Positions 23,986 to 33,573 are shown, numbered from the stretch's first letter. The stretch is 46,664 nucleotides of DNA from Bacillota bacterium (GCA_023426005.1 JAFABO010000100.1:1-46664), one strand, 5' to 3'. A program made the numbers and translations. The notes: generated by a model from the sequence alone, not told the origin.

Positions 23986-24963
23986 ATGCGAAATGTAATC
24001 TGCACGGAAGATAAACATCAGACAAACTATACAAGCCTTGGAATGAACACACAAATAACCCACAGGGTGTTTGGTGAAAACGCACCGGAGGCAATAAATT
24101 CCGCTGAAGCTGAGATCGTACGGCTTGAAAAAATTATGAGCCGTTATATGCCTGAAAGCGATATAAACCTGATAAACCAATTCTCAGGAATAAAACCTGT
24201 CAAGGTATGTGATGAGGTTCACAGGGTGCTGTCATATGCCAATGAATTATCAAAAATATGTGATGGACTGTTTGATGTTACTATCGGCCCCCTTGTGGAT
24301 TTGTGGAATTACAAACATGCATCCGGAGTCCCGGATGAAGCGGACATTCGGCGGATTCTGCAATTGGTGGACTATTCTGACTTGCTGCTGAACCCTTGTA
24401 CCAAAACCGCTGAACTTGGAAGACAGAGGCAATCCATTGATTTGGGGGGAATAGGGAAAGGTTTTGCAAGCGACAGAATTATTGAGATATTCAAGTGCTA
24501 TGATATTGCGTCGGCTTTTACCAATATCGGCGGGAATGTCTCAACCCTGGGAAATAAACCTGACGGTACCCCTTGGATGGTCGGTATACGTCATCCCCGG
24601 CAGGAGAGCTGCCTGCTCGGAGCTGTTCCGGCTGTCGGCAGGTCTGTGGTTACCTCCGGTGACTATGAGAGGTATTTTATAGACCGGGAAGGCATCCGGA
24701 GGCATCATATACTGAGCCCGGTTACCGGTTATCCTGCAGAAGCCGGGCTTATAAGTGTAACAGTTATTTCGGATAGTGCCATGCTTGCCGACGCATTATC
24801 CACTCTTGTTTTTGTGGCCGGAATGGAAAGAGGGGCCGGGTTTATTAAAAGGTTTCCGGGCAGCGAAGCTATTATGGTGGATGAGCATCAGCAGATATAT
24901 ATAACACACGGGCTTAAAGGCTGCTTTCAGCCGGCAGCCTATATTTCAACCAAAATTATATGA
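23986..24963 (+). CDS. apbE: FAD:protein FMN transferase (ApbE family)
   Basis: A 325-residue enzyme that transfers FMN from FAD to a Thr in a target protein. Family features: MNTQITHRVFG at the start of the domain, RYMPESDINLINQ, VTIGPLVDLWNY, the flavin-binding IDLGGIGKGFASDRI, NIGGNVSTLG, VTSGDYERYF and the Mg-binding HHILSPVTGYPAE with DALSTLVFVAG. Unlike many ApbE proteins it shows no lipoprotein or signal sequence, so it would act in the cytoplasm. The next gene encodes an FMN_bind protein with a fitting acceptor motif. Confidence 0.93.
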   Translation: MRNVICTEDKHQTNYTSLGMNTQITHRVFGENAPEAINSAEAEIVRLEKIMSRYMPESDINLINQFSGIKPVKVCDEVHRVLSYANELSKICDGLFDVTIGPLVDLWNYKHASGVPDEADIRRILQLVDYSDLLLNPCTKTAELGRQRQSIDLGGIGKGFASDRIIEIFKCYDIASAFTNIGGNVSTLGNKPDGTPWMVGIRHPRQESCLLGAVPAVGRSVVTSGDYERYFIDREGIRRHHILSPVTGYPAEAGLISVTVISDSAMLADALSTLVFVAGMERGAGFIKRFPGSEAIMVDEHQQIYITHGLKGCFQPAAYISTKII

Positions 24964-24978
24964 AAGGAAACAGACGTA

Positions 24979-25434
24979 ATGAAAAATACTGTGAGAAAGA
25001 AGGGAAAAATCAAAGTGTGGATAGTTATATTAGTAATAATAGGAGTAATAGGAATAGCTCTATTGGGAGGAATAATGGGTACCGAACCGGGAAGACGTGA
25101 AATCAGAAATCTTACCATTAACGATATAAACTTTAAAAATTTACGTGACGGTACATATGTGGGAGAGTACAAGGGAAAAAAGGACAGTTTCCGGAATACC
25201 CGGGTAGAGGTGACGGTATCTTCAGGCAGGGTTACCGGTATAAAAGTGCTGAAGGGAGCTTTGAACAAAGAGGGAAAACCGGCTGAAATCAACTCAAAGG
25301 GCTCTACCGTAGAAGATTTGTTTGAGAAGGTTATCGAAACCCAGTCCTTGCAGGTAGATGTTATCAGCGGTGCCACCCTGACCTCAAAAACACATGTAAA
25401 AGCTGTGGAAAATGCGCTGGAGCAGGCCGATTAA
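24979..25434 (+). CDS. Membrane-anchored FMN-binding domain protein
   Basis: A 151-residue protein: basic start, one helix at about 13-32 (VWIVILVIIGVIGIALLGG), then an FMN_bind domain (about 60-150) with GTYVGEYKGKKD and VEVTVSSGRVTGIKVL. The C-terminal VISGATLTSKTHV holds the SGAT motif to whose Thr ApbE attaches FMN. It sits 15 bases after apbE under the same promoter. It likely serves as a flavin electron carrier at the membrane surface; the redox partners are not in this window. Confidence 0.9.
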   Translation: MKNTVRKKGKIKVWIVILVIIGVIGIALLGGIMGTEPGRREIRNLTINDINFKNLRDGTYVGEYKGKKDSFRNTRVEVTVSSGRVTGIKVLKGALNKEGKPAEINSKGSTVEDLFEKVIETQSLQVDVISGATLTSKTHVKAVENALEQAD

Positions 25435-25654
25435 GCAATCATCCCTGATGTTTTGCTTTTATTGTTATAAAAATTTATTCTATTACGAATTTGACACGCT
25501 GATGAATGTCCGGCTGTTTGAGACCAGACCTGCTGTCTCGATGCAGCACGACTTTTCACAGAGGGATTTCAAAAATGTGGAAAATGATTTAAGAATAATA
25601 CATCAGTAATATGGAAAACTATTCAGAAAATATATACAAGGTGAGATTTTTGAA

Positions 25655-26272
25655 ATGGCAATTGAACATAATTTATTTACTGAAATTGGGACACATTTAT
25701 TAGAGGACAAACAGCCGTCAATTTACCTGGAGAATATATCAAAAACACCGCTGTTTGAAGAATACCCGCTTGTGCTGATCAACAGCCTGAAGAAGACCGG
25801 TCAGTCTCCCAGGCACCATCCTGAAGGCAATGTGTGGAACCACACCATGCTGGTGGTGGATCAGGCCGCAAAGGTCAGGGATAAAAGCCGGGACCCCGGG
25901 GTGTTTATGTGGGCTGCCCTGCTCCATGACATCGGCAAGCCGGATACAACAAAAATCCGCAAAGGAAGGATTACCTCCTATGACCACGATATAGCGGGAG
26001 CTGATCTGACAAGAAAGTTTTTAGCCCAATACCTGGATGATGAAGTCTTTATAAATAAAGTAGCAGAGCTTGTCAGATGGCATATGCAGATACTCTTTGT
26101 CAATAACAATTTACCCTTTGCTGATGTGAGATCAATGTTAAAGAAAACCGACGTTGAAGAAGTAGCCCTGCTTGGCTTCTGTGACAGGATGGGCAGACTG
26201 CGCGCCGACCGCAGTGAGGAGGAAGAGAATATTAAGAGGTTCCTGGCAAAAGTTAAAACTAATCGGGCCTGA
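25655..26272 (+). CDS. HD-domain phosphohydrolase
   Basis: A 205-residue protein with an HD domain: HHPEGNVWNHTMLVV (His63), AALLHDIGKPDTTK (His91-Asp92), then a later YDHDIAGADL and a distal helix with RWHMQ. The four metal ligands H...HD...D are visible. The domain is like that of the CCA-adding enzyme's HD part, so a nucleotide or RNA phosphodiester is a likely substrate, without proof. Its last 14 bases overlap the end of the convergent MFS gene. Confidence 0.85.
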   Translation: MAIEHNLFTEIGTHLLEDKQPSIYLENISKTPLFEEYPLVLINSLKKTGQSPRHHPEGNVWNHTMLVVDQAAKVRDKSRDPGVFMWAALLHDIGKPDTTKIRKGRITSYDHDIAGADLTRKFLAQYLDDEVFINKVAELVRWHMQILFVNNNLPFADVRSMLKKTDVEEVALLGFCDRMGRLRADRSEEEENIKRFLAKVKTNRA

Positions 26273-27434
26273 AAATCTTGAGCTTTCTCAGAAAGGCCAT
26301 GGACAACAGCTGGGCACAGCCCACAAACAGCAGGAAACAGTTCAGATGGCTTTCGTTCCCCAAAAAGGTCAACAGGCTTATCAGGATCACAGTACTTATA
26401 AGCCTGCCTGAGTTGAGCATTATTTCCTTGTTAATAATATACTCCACTCTCAAATCCTCCTCATGCTGCAGGCTTATAATATTGAAGCTGGCTGAGGCCA
26501 GCGGCACCAGGAAGAAAGGCAGAAAGGCCGAATCCAAAATCATAAAAAACAATAATGAGCCATAGCTTATATTTATTACAAGTCCCCATACGGCCACAAA
26601 CATAAGGCTTGCACCCAGCAGCATTGAAATAAGCCTCAATTTGGGCTTTATAAATTTTTGCTCAGCAATATATGCCGCTGAAGAGATAAGGGATGCGAAG
26701 AGTGAAAATTTTCCCACCGCAAGTTCACTTCCGGTTGCTTTGTAGACAAGAACTATTATAAGAAATCCTATAACAACATCTCTGAAGCCCCATGCCGCAA
26801 TGCTCCGCCTAAGATTTTTCCAATCCTCGCAATTGCTTTTAAAGATTTTGCAATAGTTCAGACGGGTGCCGTAATTATCTGCCTTCAGCAGTAATGATAC
26901 CAGGATAAGAATTACAAATAGTATCAGGGATGAGGAGAAGACGATTGTATAGCCGGCTGACATGCTGTTAGCATTTATTATAAAAGCTGAGGTAATGGGT
27001 GCAGCCGCTCCGCAAACCCCTGATATCCCGCCGTTAAACCCGTTAAAGGTATCCCTGTTTTCAGTGGAGGTAAAATCGAAACTCAAAACGTGGTAGGAAA
27101 GCCAGTAAAAACCTGCGGCAATGCCGAACAGTGCACCCACAGGTATTACATATTTTGTAACATTGTTTTTTAACATCAATATAAACCCGAAAAACATGAT
27201 AAAAAAAATTATTCCCAGCCTCAGCGCCCAGATACCGTTCTTTCTTTTGGACAGCCGGCCTGCCAGTATAAAAGCCGGAGGTACAAGGGCATAATGCATA
27301 AGGTTATATTGTGCTATTACTATGAAATTGTTGGATTTCTTCCAGAGGAAGATGTTCACAAATACGTTGGAAAGCCCCATAGCCAGCGTGAACAGGGCAC
27401 TGATAACAAGTAAAATTTTAGCTTTTCCCGACAT
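26259..27434 (-). CDS. MFS-type membrane transporter
   Basis: A 391-residue protein with about 12 hydrophobic helices. The first helix (ILLVISALFTLAMGLSNVFVNIFLW) and the helix 2-3 loop GRLSKRKNGIWALRLG match an MFS subgroup common in Bacilli and Clostridia with unknown substrate. I choose the ATG at 27434 (MSGKAKILLV), preceded by CGGAGGTACC, over ATG 27524. The 3' end overlaps the HD hydrolase gene tail to tail by 14 bases. Confidence 0.82.
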   Translation of the reverse strand: MSGKAKILLVISALFTLAMGLSNVFVNIFLWKKSNNFIVIAQYNLMHYALVPPAFILAGRLSKRKNGIWALRLGIIFFIMFFGFILMLKNNVTKYVIPVGALFGIAAGFYWLSYHVLSFDFTSTENRDTFNGFNGGISGVCGAAAPITSAFIINANSMSAGYTIVFSSSLILFVILILVSLLLKADNYGTRLNYCKIFKSNCEDWKNLRRSIAAWGFRDVVIGFLIIVLVYKATGSELAVGKFSLFASLISSAAYIAEQKFIKPKLRLISMLLGASLMFVAVWGLVINISYGSLLFFMILDSAFLPFFLVPLASASFNIISLQHEEDLRVEYIINKEIMLNSGRLISTVILISLLTFLGNESHLNCFLLFVGCAQLLSMAFLRKLKIFRPD

Positions 27435-27636
27435 TGGTACCTCCGGAATATAATTATTATAAATGTTGTGACTCAAGTTTTTATTTTTAACAAAGTAAAT
27501 GGAGATTATTTTGTTTTTAATCAAATATAATGTGGTAAAATAAAGTTAGTCCTAAAATGCTTTTATAAAAGTTTTGTTATTATAAATTTTAAAGGGCCGG
27601 TAAATTATTTTAGCCGGGCCGGAAATGGAGAGAAGA

Positions 27637-28812
27637 ATGATTAATTTTGAATTCTATAATCCTGCCAGGATAATATTCGGAAAGGATACCGAATCCCAGG
27701 CCGGAAAGCAGATTTCCAAATTCGGTAAAAGAGTATTGCTGCATTACGGCGGAGGATCGATCAAAGCCAATGGTGTGTACGATAAAGTAGTAAAAGCACT
27801 CCAGGCAGAGGGTTTATTCTTTGTAGAACTGTCGGGAGTTGTTCCAAATCCCAGGTTAAGTCTCGTCCGTAAAGGAATTGAGCTCTGTAAAGAAAATAAT
27901 CTGGACTTTGTGCTGGCGGTGGGCGGAGGCAGTGTTATCGATTCGGCCAAGTCCATTGCGGCAGGAGTCAGGTACAGCGGTGATGTGTGGGAATTATATA
28001 TGGATAATTCAAAACTGACAGGATTGACCGAAGCCCTTCCTGTAGGAGTTGTTTTAACTATACCGGCGGCAGGCTCCGAATCTTCCACCGCCTCGGTTAT
28101 TACAAACGAGGAAGGCTGGCTGAAACGTGCAATAAATACCGAAGTAATAATACCGAAATTTGCTGTATTAAACCCGGAGTCCAGCTATACACTGCCTGCA
28201 TACCAAACGGCCTGCGGTGCAAGTGATATTTTTGCCCACCTCATGGAGAGATACTTTACCCAGGAGCCAAATGTTGATTTTACAGACAGGCTCATCGAAG
28301 CAAATATGAGAACCATACTTAATAATGCACCTCTGGCATTGAAAAATCCTCATGACTATAATATCAGAGCTGAGATAATGTGGGCCGGAGCAGTAGCTCA
28401 TAACAATCTCCTGAATACCGGCAGGATAGGTGATTGGGGCAGCCATGACATAGAGCATGAAATCAGCGGAGCATACGATATAGCCCACGGCGCAGGCTTG
28501 TCCATAGTGTTCCCTGCATGGATGAAGTACGTATACAAGCAAAATGTGGACAAATTCATACAATTTGCAATGAGGGTTTTCAATGTGGACTTCAGCTTTG
28601 ATGATAAGGAAAAGATTGTTTTTGAAATGATTGAGAGACTTGAGGCCTGGTATGTCAGGATGGGTCTCCCCATAAGATTGTCCGATGTAAACATAGGCAG
28701 TGAAAGAATACGCGAAATGGCAGATAAATGTATGGTTGGACGGACCTATGCAGGGAATTTCCAGCAGCTCAAGGCCGATGACATTTATGAAATCTATAAA
28801 TTAGCACTGTAA
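27637..28812 (+). CDS. Iron-containing alcohol dehydrogenase (butanol-dehydrogenase-like)
   Basis: A 391-residue group III alcohol dehydrogenase. The N-terminal NAD(P) part has FYNPARIIFGKDTE and VGGGSVIDSAKSIAAG; the metal part has GASDIFAHLMERYF (Asp and His ligands) and DWGSHDIEHEISGAYDIAHGAGL with the other two His ligands. The sequence is most like YqdH/BdhA proteins that reduce butanal or other aldehydes in clostridia. ATG 27637 has a GGAGAGAAG site; ATG 27625 is too early. Single gene; no obvious terminator follows in 28813-29040. Confidence 0.92.
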   Translation: MINFEFYNPARIIFGKDTESQAGKQISKFGKRVLLHYGGGSIKANGVYDKVVKALQAEGLFFVELSGVVPNPRLSLVRKGIELCKENNLDFVLAVGGGSVIDSAKSIAAGVRYSGDVWELYMDNSKLTGLTEALPVGVVLTIPAAGSESSTASVITNEEGWLKRAINTEVIIPKFAVLNPESSYTLPAYQTACGASDIFAHLMERYFTQEPNVDFTDRLIEANMRTILNNAPLALKNPHDYNIRAEIMWAGAVAHNNLLNTGRIGDWGSHDIEHEISGAYDIAHGAGLSIVFPAWMKYVYKQNVDKFIQFAMRVFNVDFSFDDKEKIVFEMIERLEAWYVRMGLPIRLSDVNIGSERIREMADKCMVGRTYAGNFQQLKADDIYEIYKLAL

Positions 28813-29084
28813 CATCTATAATAGCAGCAACAGCAGCAGCATAAAAAATTACACTGTACACGGCGCTGACAGCCTGGACCAACGGAATTTTCCTGAAGTC
28901 CCGGCTGTTTTTGTATTCATGGGTAAATTGCTTACGTACCCAAAAAATATTGAAAAATGTTACTTTTGCATTATTGAACCTTATAGTATTTATGGTAAAA
29001 TAATCATTAACCCAAATAAAAAGTGAATAACAGGTTCATTTTATGTTTTACCTTAAAAAGGCTGAAGAAAAGGAGGCCGGTTAA

Positions 29085-29657
29085 ATGAGTGATGTTATAA
29101 AAATCCTGATTGTAGAGGAGGACCCTGATTTTGCATTTTTAATTAAACGGCAGCTGTCAAAGGAACCTGATTTTAACTGTATCGGAATTGCTTCAAATTC
29201 TGTTGATGCCATAAAGCTGGCTATCGCATACATGCCGCATATAGTCATTATGGATTTGAACCTTTCGATTTCTGAACTTGACGGGGTGGAAATTTCCAGG
29301 GGAATCAGGATTAGGACTGGAGCAAAGGTAATAATCCTCACATCTCTGGAATCGGAGCGGGTTGTGGAATATGCGGTGAAGAGGGCCTTTGCCGCGGATT
29401 ATTTACATAAAAGCCAGTTCTCCATCCTGTGCAACACCGTAAGATATGCTGCAAATGGAACGACTCCCCATCAGCTTTTAATCAAAAAGTTGATTCTGGA
29501 GGATTTAACTATTGCCGAAAGAAATATATTCGATATGATAATCGGAAAAAACATAGGAATCAAATCCAGTAATAAAACCATATCCAACCAGAAGACCAGC
29601 ATTTTAAAAAAGCTTGGCCTTAAAAATACAAAGGAATTGATAAAGCTTATGGGATGA
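29085..29657 (+). CDS. Orphan response regulator (NarL-like, REC-HTH)
   Basis: A 190-residue regulator. Receiver domain with acidic E11-D13 (VEEDPD), phosphoacceptor D57 (IVIMDLNLS), Thr86 (ILTSLES) and Lys109 (YLHKSQ). The C-terminal ~65 residues resemble a LuxR/NarL helix-turn-helix (LTIAERNIFDMIIGKN, KTISNQKTSILKKLGLKNTKELI). No kinase gene is near. An AAGGAGG site precedes the ATG. The target is unknown. Confidence 0.85.
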   Translation: MSDVIKILIVEEDPDFAFLIKRQLSKEPDFNCIGIASNSVDAIKLAIAYMPHIVIMDLNLSISELDGVEISRGIRIRTGAKVIILTSLESERVVEYAVKRAFAADYLHKSQFSILCNTVRYAANGTTPHQLLIKKLILEDLTIAERNIFDMIIGKNIGIKSSNKTISNQKTSILKKLGLKNTKELIKLMG

Positions 29658-29739
29658 AGGCTGTTTATGTACTATAATTATTTTATATAATTAAAAGGTT
29701 TTGAGTAAAATAAGATAAATAATATTTTAGGAGCAGGTT

Positions 29740-31137
29740 ATGAAAGGTTATTATTTGATGCCCCATCCTCCTCTGATAATCCCCCAGGTGGGCAGAGGCC
29801 AAGAAAAACAGATACAGAAAACCATAGACAGTTGTAATGCGGTAGGCCTGGAAATAGATAAATCGGACATCCGGACCATAATAGTCATCACTCCCCATGG
29901 AACTGTTTTCCGGGATGCGGTAGCCCTGATGGAGGTTGAAAACCTTAAAGGTGATTTCGGTAAGTTTGGGGCCAAACAAGTCGGTTTTGATATTAAAATA
30001 GATCTGGCACTTACGCATGAGATAATAAAGGAAGCAGGAAAGGCTCAAATTACCGCCGTAGCCCTGAACAGGGAGAATGCTGAATCCTATGGTGTCTCTC
30101 TGGAGCTGGATCACGGGGCGGCTGTTCCTTTGAGCTTTGTTAAAAGTCTGAATAAAATTGAACTTGTTCACATCACATATGGGATGCTTTCCCCAATTGA
30201 GCTTTATTCTTTTGGTATGGCCATAGAGAAGGCCTGCCGGAGGACCGGCACCCAGGCGGCAGTTATTGCCTCGGGGGATCTTTCGCACAGGCTTACAAAG
30301 GACGGCCCCTATCCGTACAGCCCATACGGTGCAAAATTTGATTCCCGCCTGCTGGAACTGCTTGAGCAGGGAGATTTCAAAAGCCTGTTCAACCTTGATA
30401 AAACTATGCTTACAGAAGCCGGAGAATGCGGCCTGCGGTCACTTTATATTCTGGCGGGAACCCTGGACGGGAGAACTGCCAGAGCCGAAATCCTGAGCTA
30501 TGAAGGTCCGTTTGGCGTGGGTTACGGTGTTGCGCGCTTCAAGACATCCGAGGGCGGATCGATTTTTGACGATATAAAAAACCTGGGCCGGGAAAGCCAT
30601 GTAAAAAGGCTTGAGGAAGGCCCTGCCTGTACCAGGCTTGCCAGGCGGAATATTGAAAACTGTTTCAGGACGGGAAAGTCTTTGACATTGAAGGATATTA
30701 AAGATAAAGAATTATTGAACGATAGAAAAGGTGTTTTTGTATCCCTGAAGCTGGCAGGCGAATTAAGGGGCTGCATAGGGACAATAGAGGCCGTCACCGG
30801 TTCGGTGGGAGAGGAAATCCTCAATAATTCCGTATCAGCTGCCTTTAATGATCCCAGATTCTCACCCCTGAGGGAGGGAGAACTGTATCAGCTGGATATT
30901 TCGGTTGACCTGCTGTATCCGGCCGAAAAGTGCAGTTTTGAGGATTTGGATCCGGAAAACTATGGAGTCATTGTCACCAGCGGCAGAAAACGGGGCTTGC
31001 TGCTGCCCATGCTGGAAGGCATTGATTCCAGTGAAGAACAGGTTTCCATTGCTCTGCAGAAGGCAGGTATAGGAAAAAACCAGTCCTATGAAATTGAGAG
31101 GTTTAAAGTGGAGAGATTTAAAGAGGTGGAAGCTTGA
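29740..31137 (+). CDS. AmmeMemoRadiSam protein A: LigB-like plus AMMECR1 fusion
   Basis: A 465-residue two-domain protein. Residues about 5-270 are like the extradiol dioxygenase (LigB/MEMO) fold (LMPHPPLIIPQVGRG, ITPHGTVFRDA, ASGDLSHRLTKDGPY). Residues about 285-455 are an AMMECR1 domain (GVFVSLKLAGELRGCIGTIE, AFNDPRFSPLREGE). This fusion occurs with the radical SAM enzyme encoded next, whose TTG start overlaps this gene's TGA. The three-part AmmeMemoRadiSam system is widely conserved, and its reaction is not established to my knowledge. Confidence 0.92.
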   Translation: MKGYYLMPHPPLIIPQVGRGQEKQIQKTIDSCNAVGLEIDKSDIRTIIVITPHGTVFRDAVALMEVENLKGDFGKFGAKQVGFDIKIDLALTHEIIKEAGKAQITAVALNRENAESYGVSLELDHGAAVPLSFVKSLNKIELVHITYGMLSPIELYSFGMAIEKACRRTGTQAAVIASGDLSHRLTKDGPYPYSPYGAKFDSRLLELLEQGDFKSLFNLDKTMLTEAGECGLRSLYILAGTLDGRTARAEILSYEGPFGVGYGVARFKTSEGGSIFDDIKNLGRESHVKRLEEGPACTRLARRNIENCFRTGKSLTLKDIKDKELLNDRKGVFVSLKLAGELRGCIGTIEAVTGSVGEEILNNSVSAAFNDPRFSPLREGELYQLDISVDLLYPAEKCSFEDLDPENYGVIVTSGRKRGLLLPMLEGIDSSEEQVSIALQKAGIGKNQSYEIERFKVERFKEVEA

Positions 31138-32033
31138 AAAAAGAGGCTATGTTTTTTCATCCCGAGGAAGGGAAGATCAGATGTGTGCTTTGCCCGCATT
31201 ACTGCCTTATAGCAAAGGGGAACATCGGGTTTTGCGGAGTGAGGCAGTGCGGCGAATCCGGGGATGAACTGAAGCTGTTTACATTGAATTACGGAGAAAT
31301 AACCTCAATTTCACTGGACCCCATAATAAAGAAACCCCTGTACCATTTCCACCCCGAAGCTAACATATTGTCCGTCGGGAGCTTCGGCTGCAACTTCAAA
31401 TGCAGCTTTTGCCAGAATTATTCTATTTCCCAGCACAGGGCCGAAAGCCGTTATGTGCCGGCCGGGGAAATGGCCGATATAAGCCTGCGGGATACCGGCA
31501 GTATAGGTCTGGCTTTTACCTACAATGAGCCGTCCATCTGGTACGAATATGTTTACGAGGTTGCAGGAGAGATAAAGAAACGGGACAGGGAGCATAAAAT
31601 AGTGCTGGTCACAAATGGATATATAAATGAGGAGCCTCTAAAGAAATTGCTTCCCTATGTTGATGCCATGAATGTTGATTTAAAGGGTGACGGGGAATTT
31701 TATAAAAGCGTTTGTCTGGGCAAATTGGAACCGGTTATGAATACCATCAGGGTTGCAAACAGAGAAGGCTGTCATATTGAAGTAACCACACTCCTTATTC
31801 CGGGGGAAAATAACAGCCATGAAACCCTGGAAAAGCTGGGGGATTTTCTTGCTTCGGTGGATAGGGACATTGTACTCCATGTATCACGCTTTTTCCCGGG
31901 GTACAGGATGAAAAAACCGGCAACCGGCATTGAAGATTTAAAAAAGGCATATCAACAGTTAAAGCGGAAGCTCACCAATGTGTATGTGGGCAATATCAGC
32001 AATGAGGAAAAGGCATATATTATGAACCAATGA
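31134..32033 (+). CDS. AmmeMemoRadiSam system radical SAM enzyme
   Basis: A 299-residue radical SAM protein. An N-terminal cysteine cluster (CVLCPHYC, GFCGVRQC) precedes the SAM-binding CxxxCxxC at C86, C90, C93 (GCNFKCSFCQN). SLDPIIKKPLYHFHP is a hallmark of this group and of pyruvate formate-lyase activase-like enzymes. TTG start at 31134 overlaps the upstream fusion gene and has GAGGTGGA as ribosome site. It would make radicals for modification of an unknown substrate together with the AMMECR1 fusion. Confidence 0.92.
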   Translation: MKKEAMFFHPEEGKIRCVLCPHYCLIAKGNIGFCGVRQCGESGDELKLFTLNYGEITSISLDPIIKKPLYHFHPEANILSVGSFGCNFKCSFCQNYSISQHRAESRYVPAGEMADISLRDTGSIGLAFTYNEPSIWYEYVYEVAGEIKKRDREHKIVLVTNGYINEEPLKKLLPYVDAMNVDLKGDGEFYKSVCLGKLEPVMNTIRVANREGCHIEVTTLLIPGENNSHETLEKLGDFLASVDRDIVLHVSRFFPGYRMKKPATGIEDLKKAYQQLKRKLTNVYVGNISNEEKAYIMNQ

Positions 32034-32052
32034 TTATTTTTTGGAGTGTGCC

Positions 32053-32976
32053 ATGGCAGAGCAGCTAAGTCTTTTGGATAACAGTATTGAAAAGGTTTCA
32101 AGCGGCAAGCTTAAAACAATAATCTCGGCGTCGAGGAGAACCGATGTGCCTGCTTTTCACTATGACTGGCTGCAGGAGGTACTTGCGGCGGGCAGTGTTC
32201 AGGTGCCTAATCCAAGGTTCCCGGATAAACGGTATGAAGTGGATCTGACGCCTGAAGGAGTCCATTCCATAGTACTGTGGAGCAAGAATTTCAGCAGGGT
32301 TTTGGATGCTCCGGGGCACCTGACGGAATATAACCTGTATTTTCAATACACAATAAATAACTACTCCGGGCTGCTTGAACCCAATGTCCCTGAGTATTCA
32401 GAGACGCTGAAAATACTGGAGGGCTTGCTGGGAAGATATGTACCTGAGCAGTTTAATATACGTTTTGACCCCGTAATTATTTCAACGAAGGGTGAGAGAA
32501 GTCCGACACCCCATAGGCCTGAGAAGGCAAGGCTGATAGCTTTTGAACGGCTGTGCAGGGATTTGTGTTCTCTGGGTATGCAGAAATGCCGGGTCACAAC
32601 TTCATATCTGGCCATGTACAGTCATTTGAAGGGCAGAATAAAGCAGTGCGGTCTGGATATAAGGCATCTGGACAGTGATATGCAGACAGATTTTTTTACA
32701 GGGCTGGCTGAAATCTCTCAAAATTATGGTTTGAAGTTATATTCCTGCGCCAGTCCGGTTTTGGAGAAAATTAAAGGTGTGGACCGGGGGCATTGTATTG
32801 ACGGGGAACTGCTGGAAAGGCTTTTTGGAGGAAGGGTGAAAAAAGCAAAGGACAGCGGACAGAGAGAAGCCTGCGGGTGCTCCGGCAGCAGGGATATAGG
32901 AATTTATTCGAAAACTGCCGGCGGGATGAAATGCTATCATGGCTGCAAATACTGCTATGTCATGGACGGCAGTTGA
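32053..32976 (+). CDS. DUF1848 protein
   Basis: A 307-residue protein of the DUF1848 family, recognised by ISASRRTDVPAFHYDW, VDLTPEGVHSIVLWSKNF, RFDPVIIS and the C-terminal cysteine cluster CGCSGSRDIG...CYHGCKYCYV. The cysteines suggest a metal or Fe-S site. Function unknown. It begins 19 bases after the radical SAM gene with a GGAG site, so it belongs to the same operon; ATG 32053 is preferred over the upstream TTG 32041. Confidence 0.85.
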   Translation: MAEQLSLLDNSIEKVSSGKLKTIISASRRTDVPAFHYDWLQEVLAAGSVQVPNPRFPDKRYEVDLTPEGVHSIVLWSKNFSRVLDAPGHLTEYNLYFQYTINNYSGLLEPNVPEYSETLKILEGLLGRYVPEQFNIRFDPVIISTKGERSPTPHRPEKARLIAFERLCRDLCSLGMQKCRVTTSYLAMYSHLKGRIKQCGLDIRHLDSDMQTDFFTGLAEISQNYGLKLYSCASPVLEKIKGVDRGHCIDGELLERLFGGRVKKAKDSGQREACGCSGSRDIGIYSKTAGGMKCYHGCKYCYVMDGS

Positions 32977-33056
32977 TATTGGTTTCCATAGCGAAAAACA
33001 CTTACCAAAGTCACTATCGGCTTTTTTACGGTAAGTGTTTTTATATTATCTGAATA

Positions 33057-33554
33057 TTATCTGACTCTGACTTTGTGCTTAATACAGAAATTATGTTCGT
33101 TGGAGGCAAGATAAATTATTCCTTCAATAAAACCCACAAGAGAGGGAATACCTGTCCAGCAGAACAGCAAGTACAATATACCCATTCCGACCTTACCCAT
33201 GTAAAACTTGTGGATTCCAAGTCCGCCGAGAAAAATTCCCAGAAGGCCGGCAGCTATTTTACTTTTAATAGGCCAGGCGGGACTAATGCCTTCATTAACC
33301 ATTTGCTGGTAGTGGTAATTTTGCTGGGCCTGTGCCGTCTGGTTTGGATGTACCGGCTGATGATATGGCTGCTGCTGCGGATTGGGCTGCTGTGGATGAG
33401 ACTGTTGGAAATTAGGCTGCTGTCCGCCGGCCGGTTCCTGGAAGTTTTGCTGGGCAGCAGACGCATTAGAAGTAAAGACTTCTCCGCAGTACTTGCACTC
33501 TCTTGTGCCGGGTGCATTGGGAGCACCGCATTGAGGACAAATGTTATCTGACAT
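33057..33554 (-). CDS. TM2-domain protein with N-terminal zinc ribbon
   Basis: A 165-residue protein: zinc ribbon CPQCGAPNAPGTRECKYCGE at residues 5-24, a Gln/Pro/Asn-rich linker (about 30-90; repeated QQPNPQQ-type units), then a TM2 domain with two helices (AGLLGIFLGGLGIHKFYMGK, GILYLLFCWTGIPSLVGFIEG). Start ATG 33554 follows AAAGGGG. It lies 19 bases after the SPFH protein gene, which also carries zinc ribbons, so both may act together at the membrane. Confidence 0.85.
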   Translation of the reverse strand: MSDNICPQCGAPNAPGTRECKYCGEVFTSNASAAQQNFQEPAGGQQPNFQQSHPQQPNPQQQPYHQPVHPNQTAQAQQNYHYQQMVNEGISPAWPIKSKIAAGLLGIFLGGLGIHKFYMGKVGMGILYLLFCWTGIPSLVGFIEGIIYLASNEHNFCIKHKVRVR

Positions 33555-33573
33555 ATGTAAAAAACCCCTTTTA

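Noticed and set aside
25435..25609. Open stretch after the FMN-binding gene with MNVRLFETRPAVSMQHDF
   Set aside because: It has no ribosome site or family match and starts inside the FMN_bind gene; at most a coding relic.
28813..29084. CAGCAG repeat and GC-rich patch after the alcohol dehydrogenase gene
   Set aside because: Only a few CAG/CAA units and no stable terminator or gene; nothing to support.
29683..30288. 201-codon minus-strand frame opposite the LigB-AMMECR1 gene
   Set aside because: Antisense shadow; the plus strand has clear domains and operon coupling.
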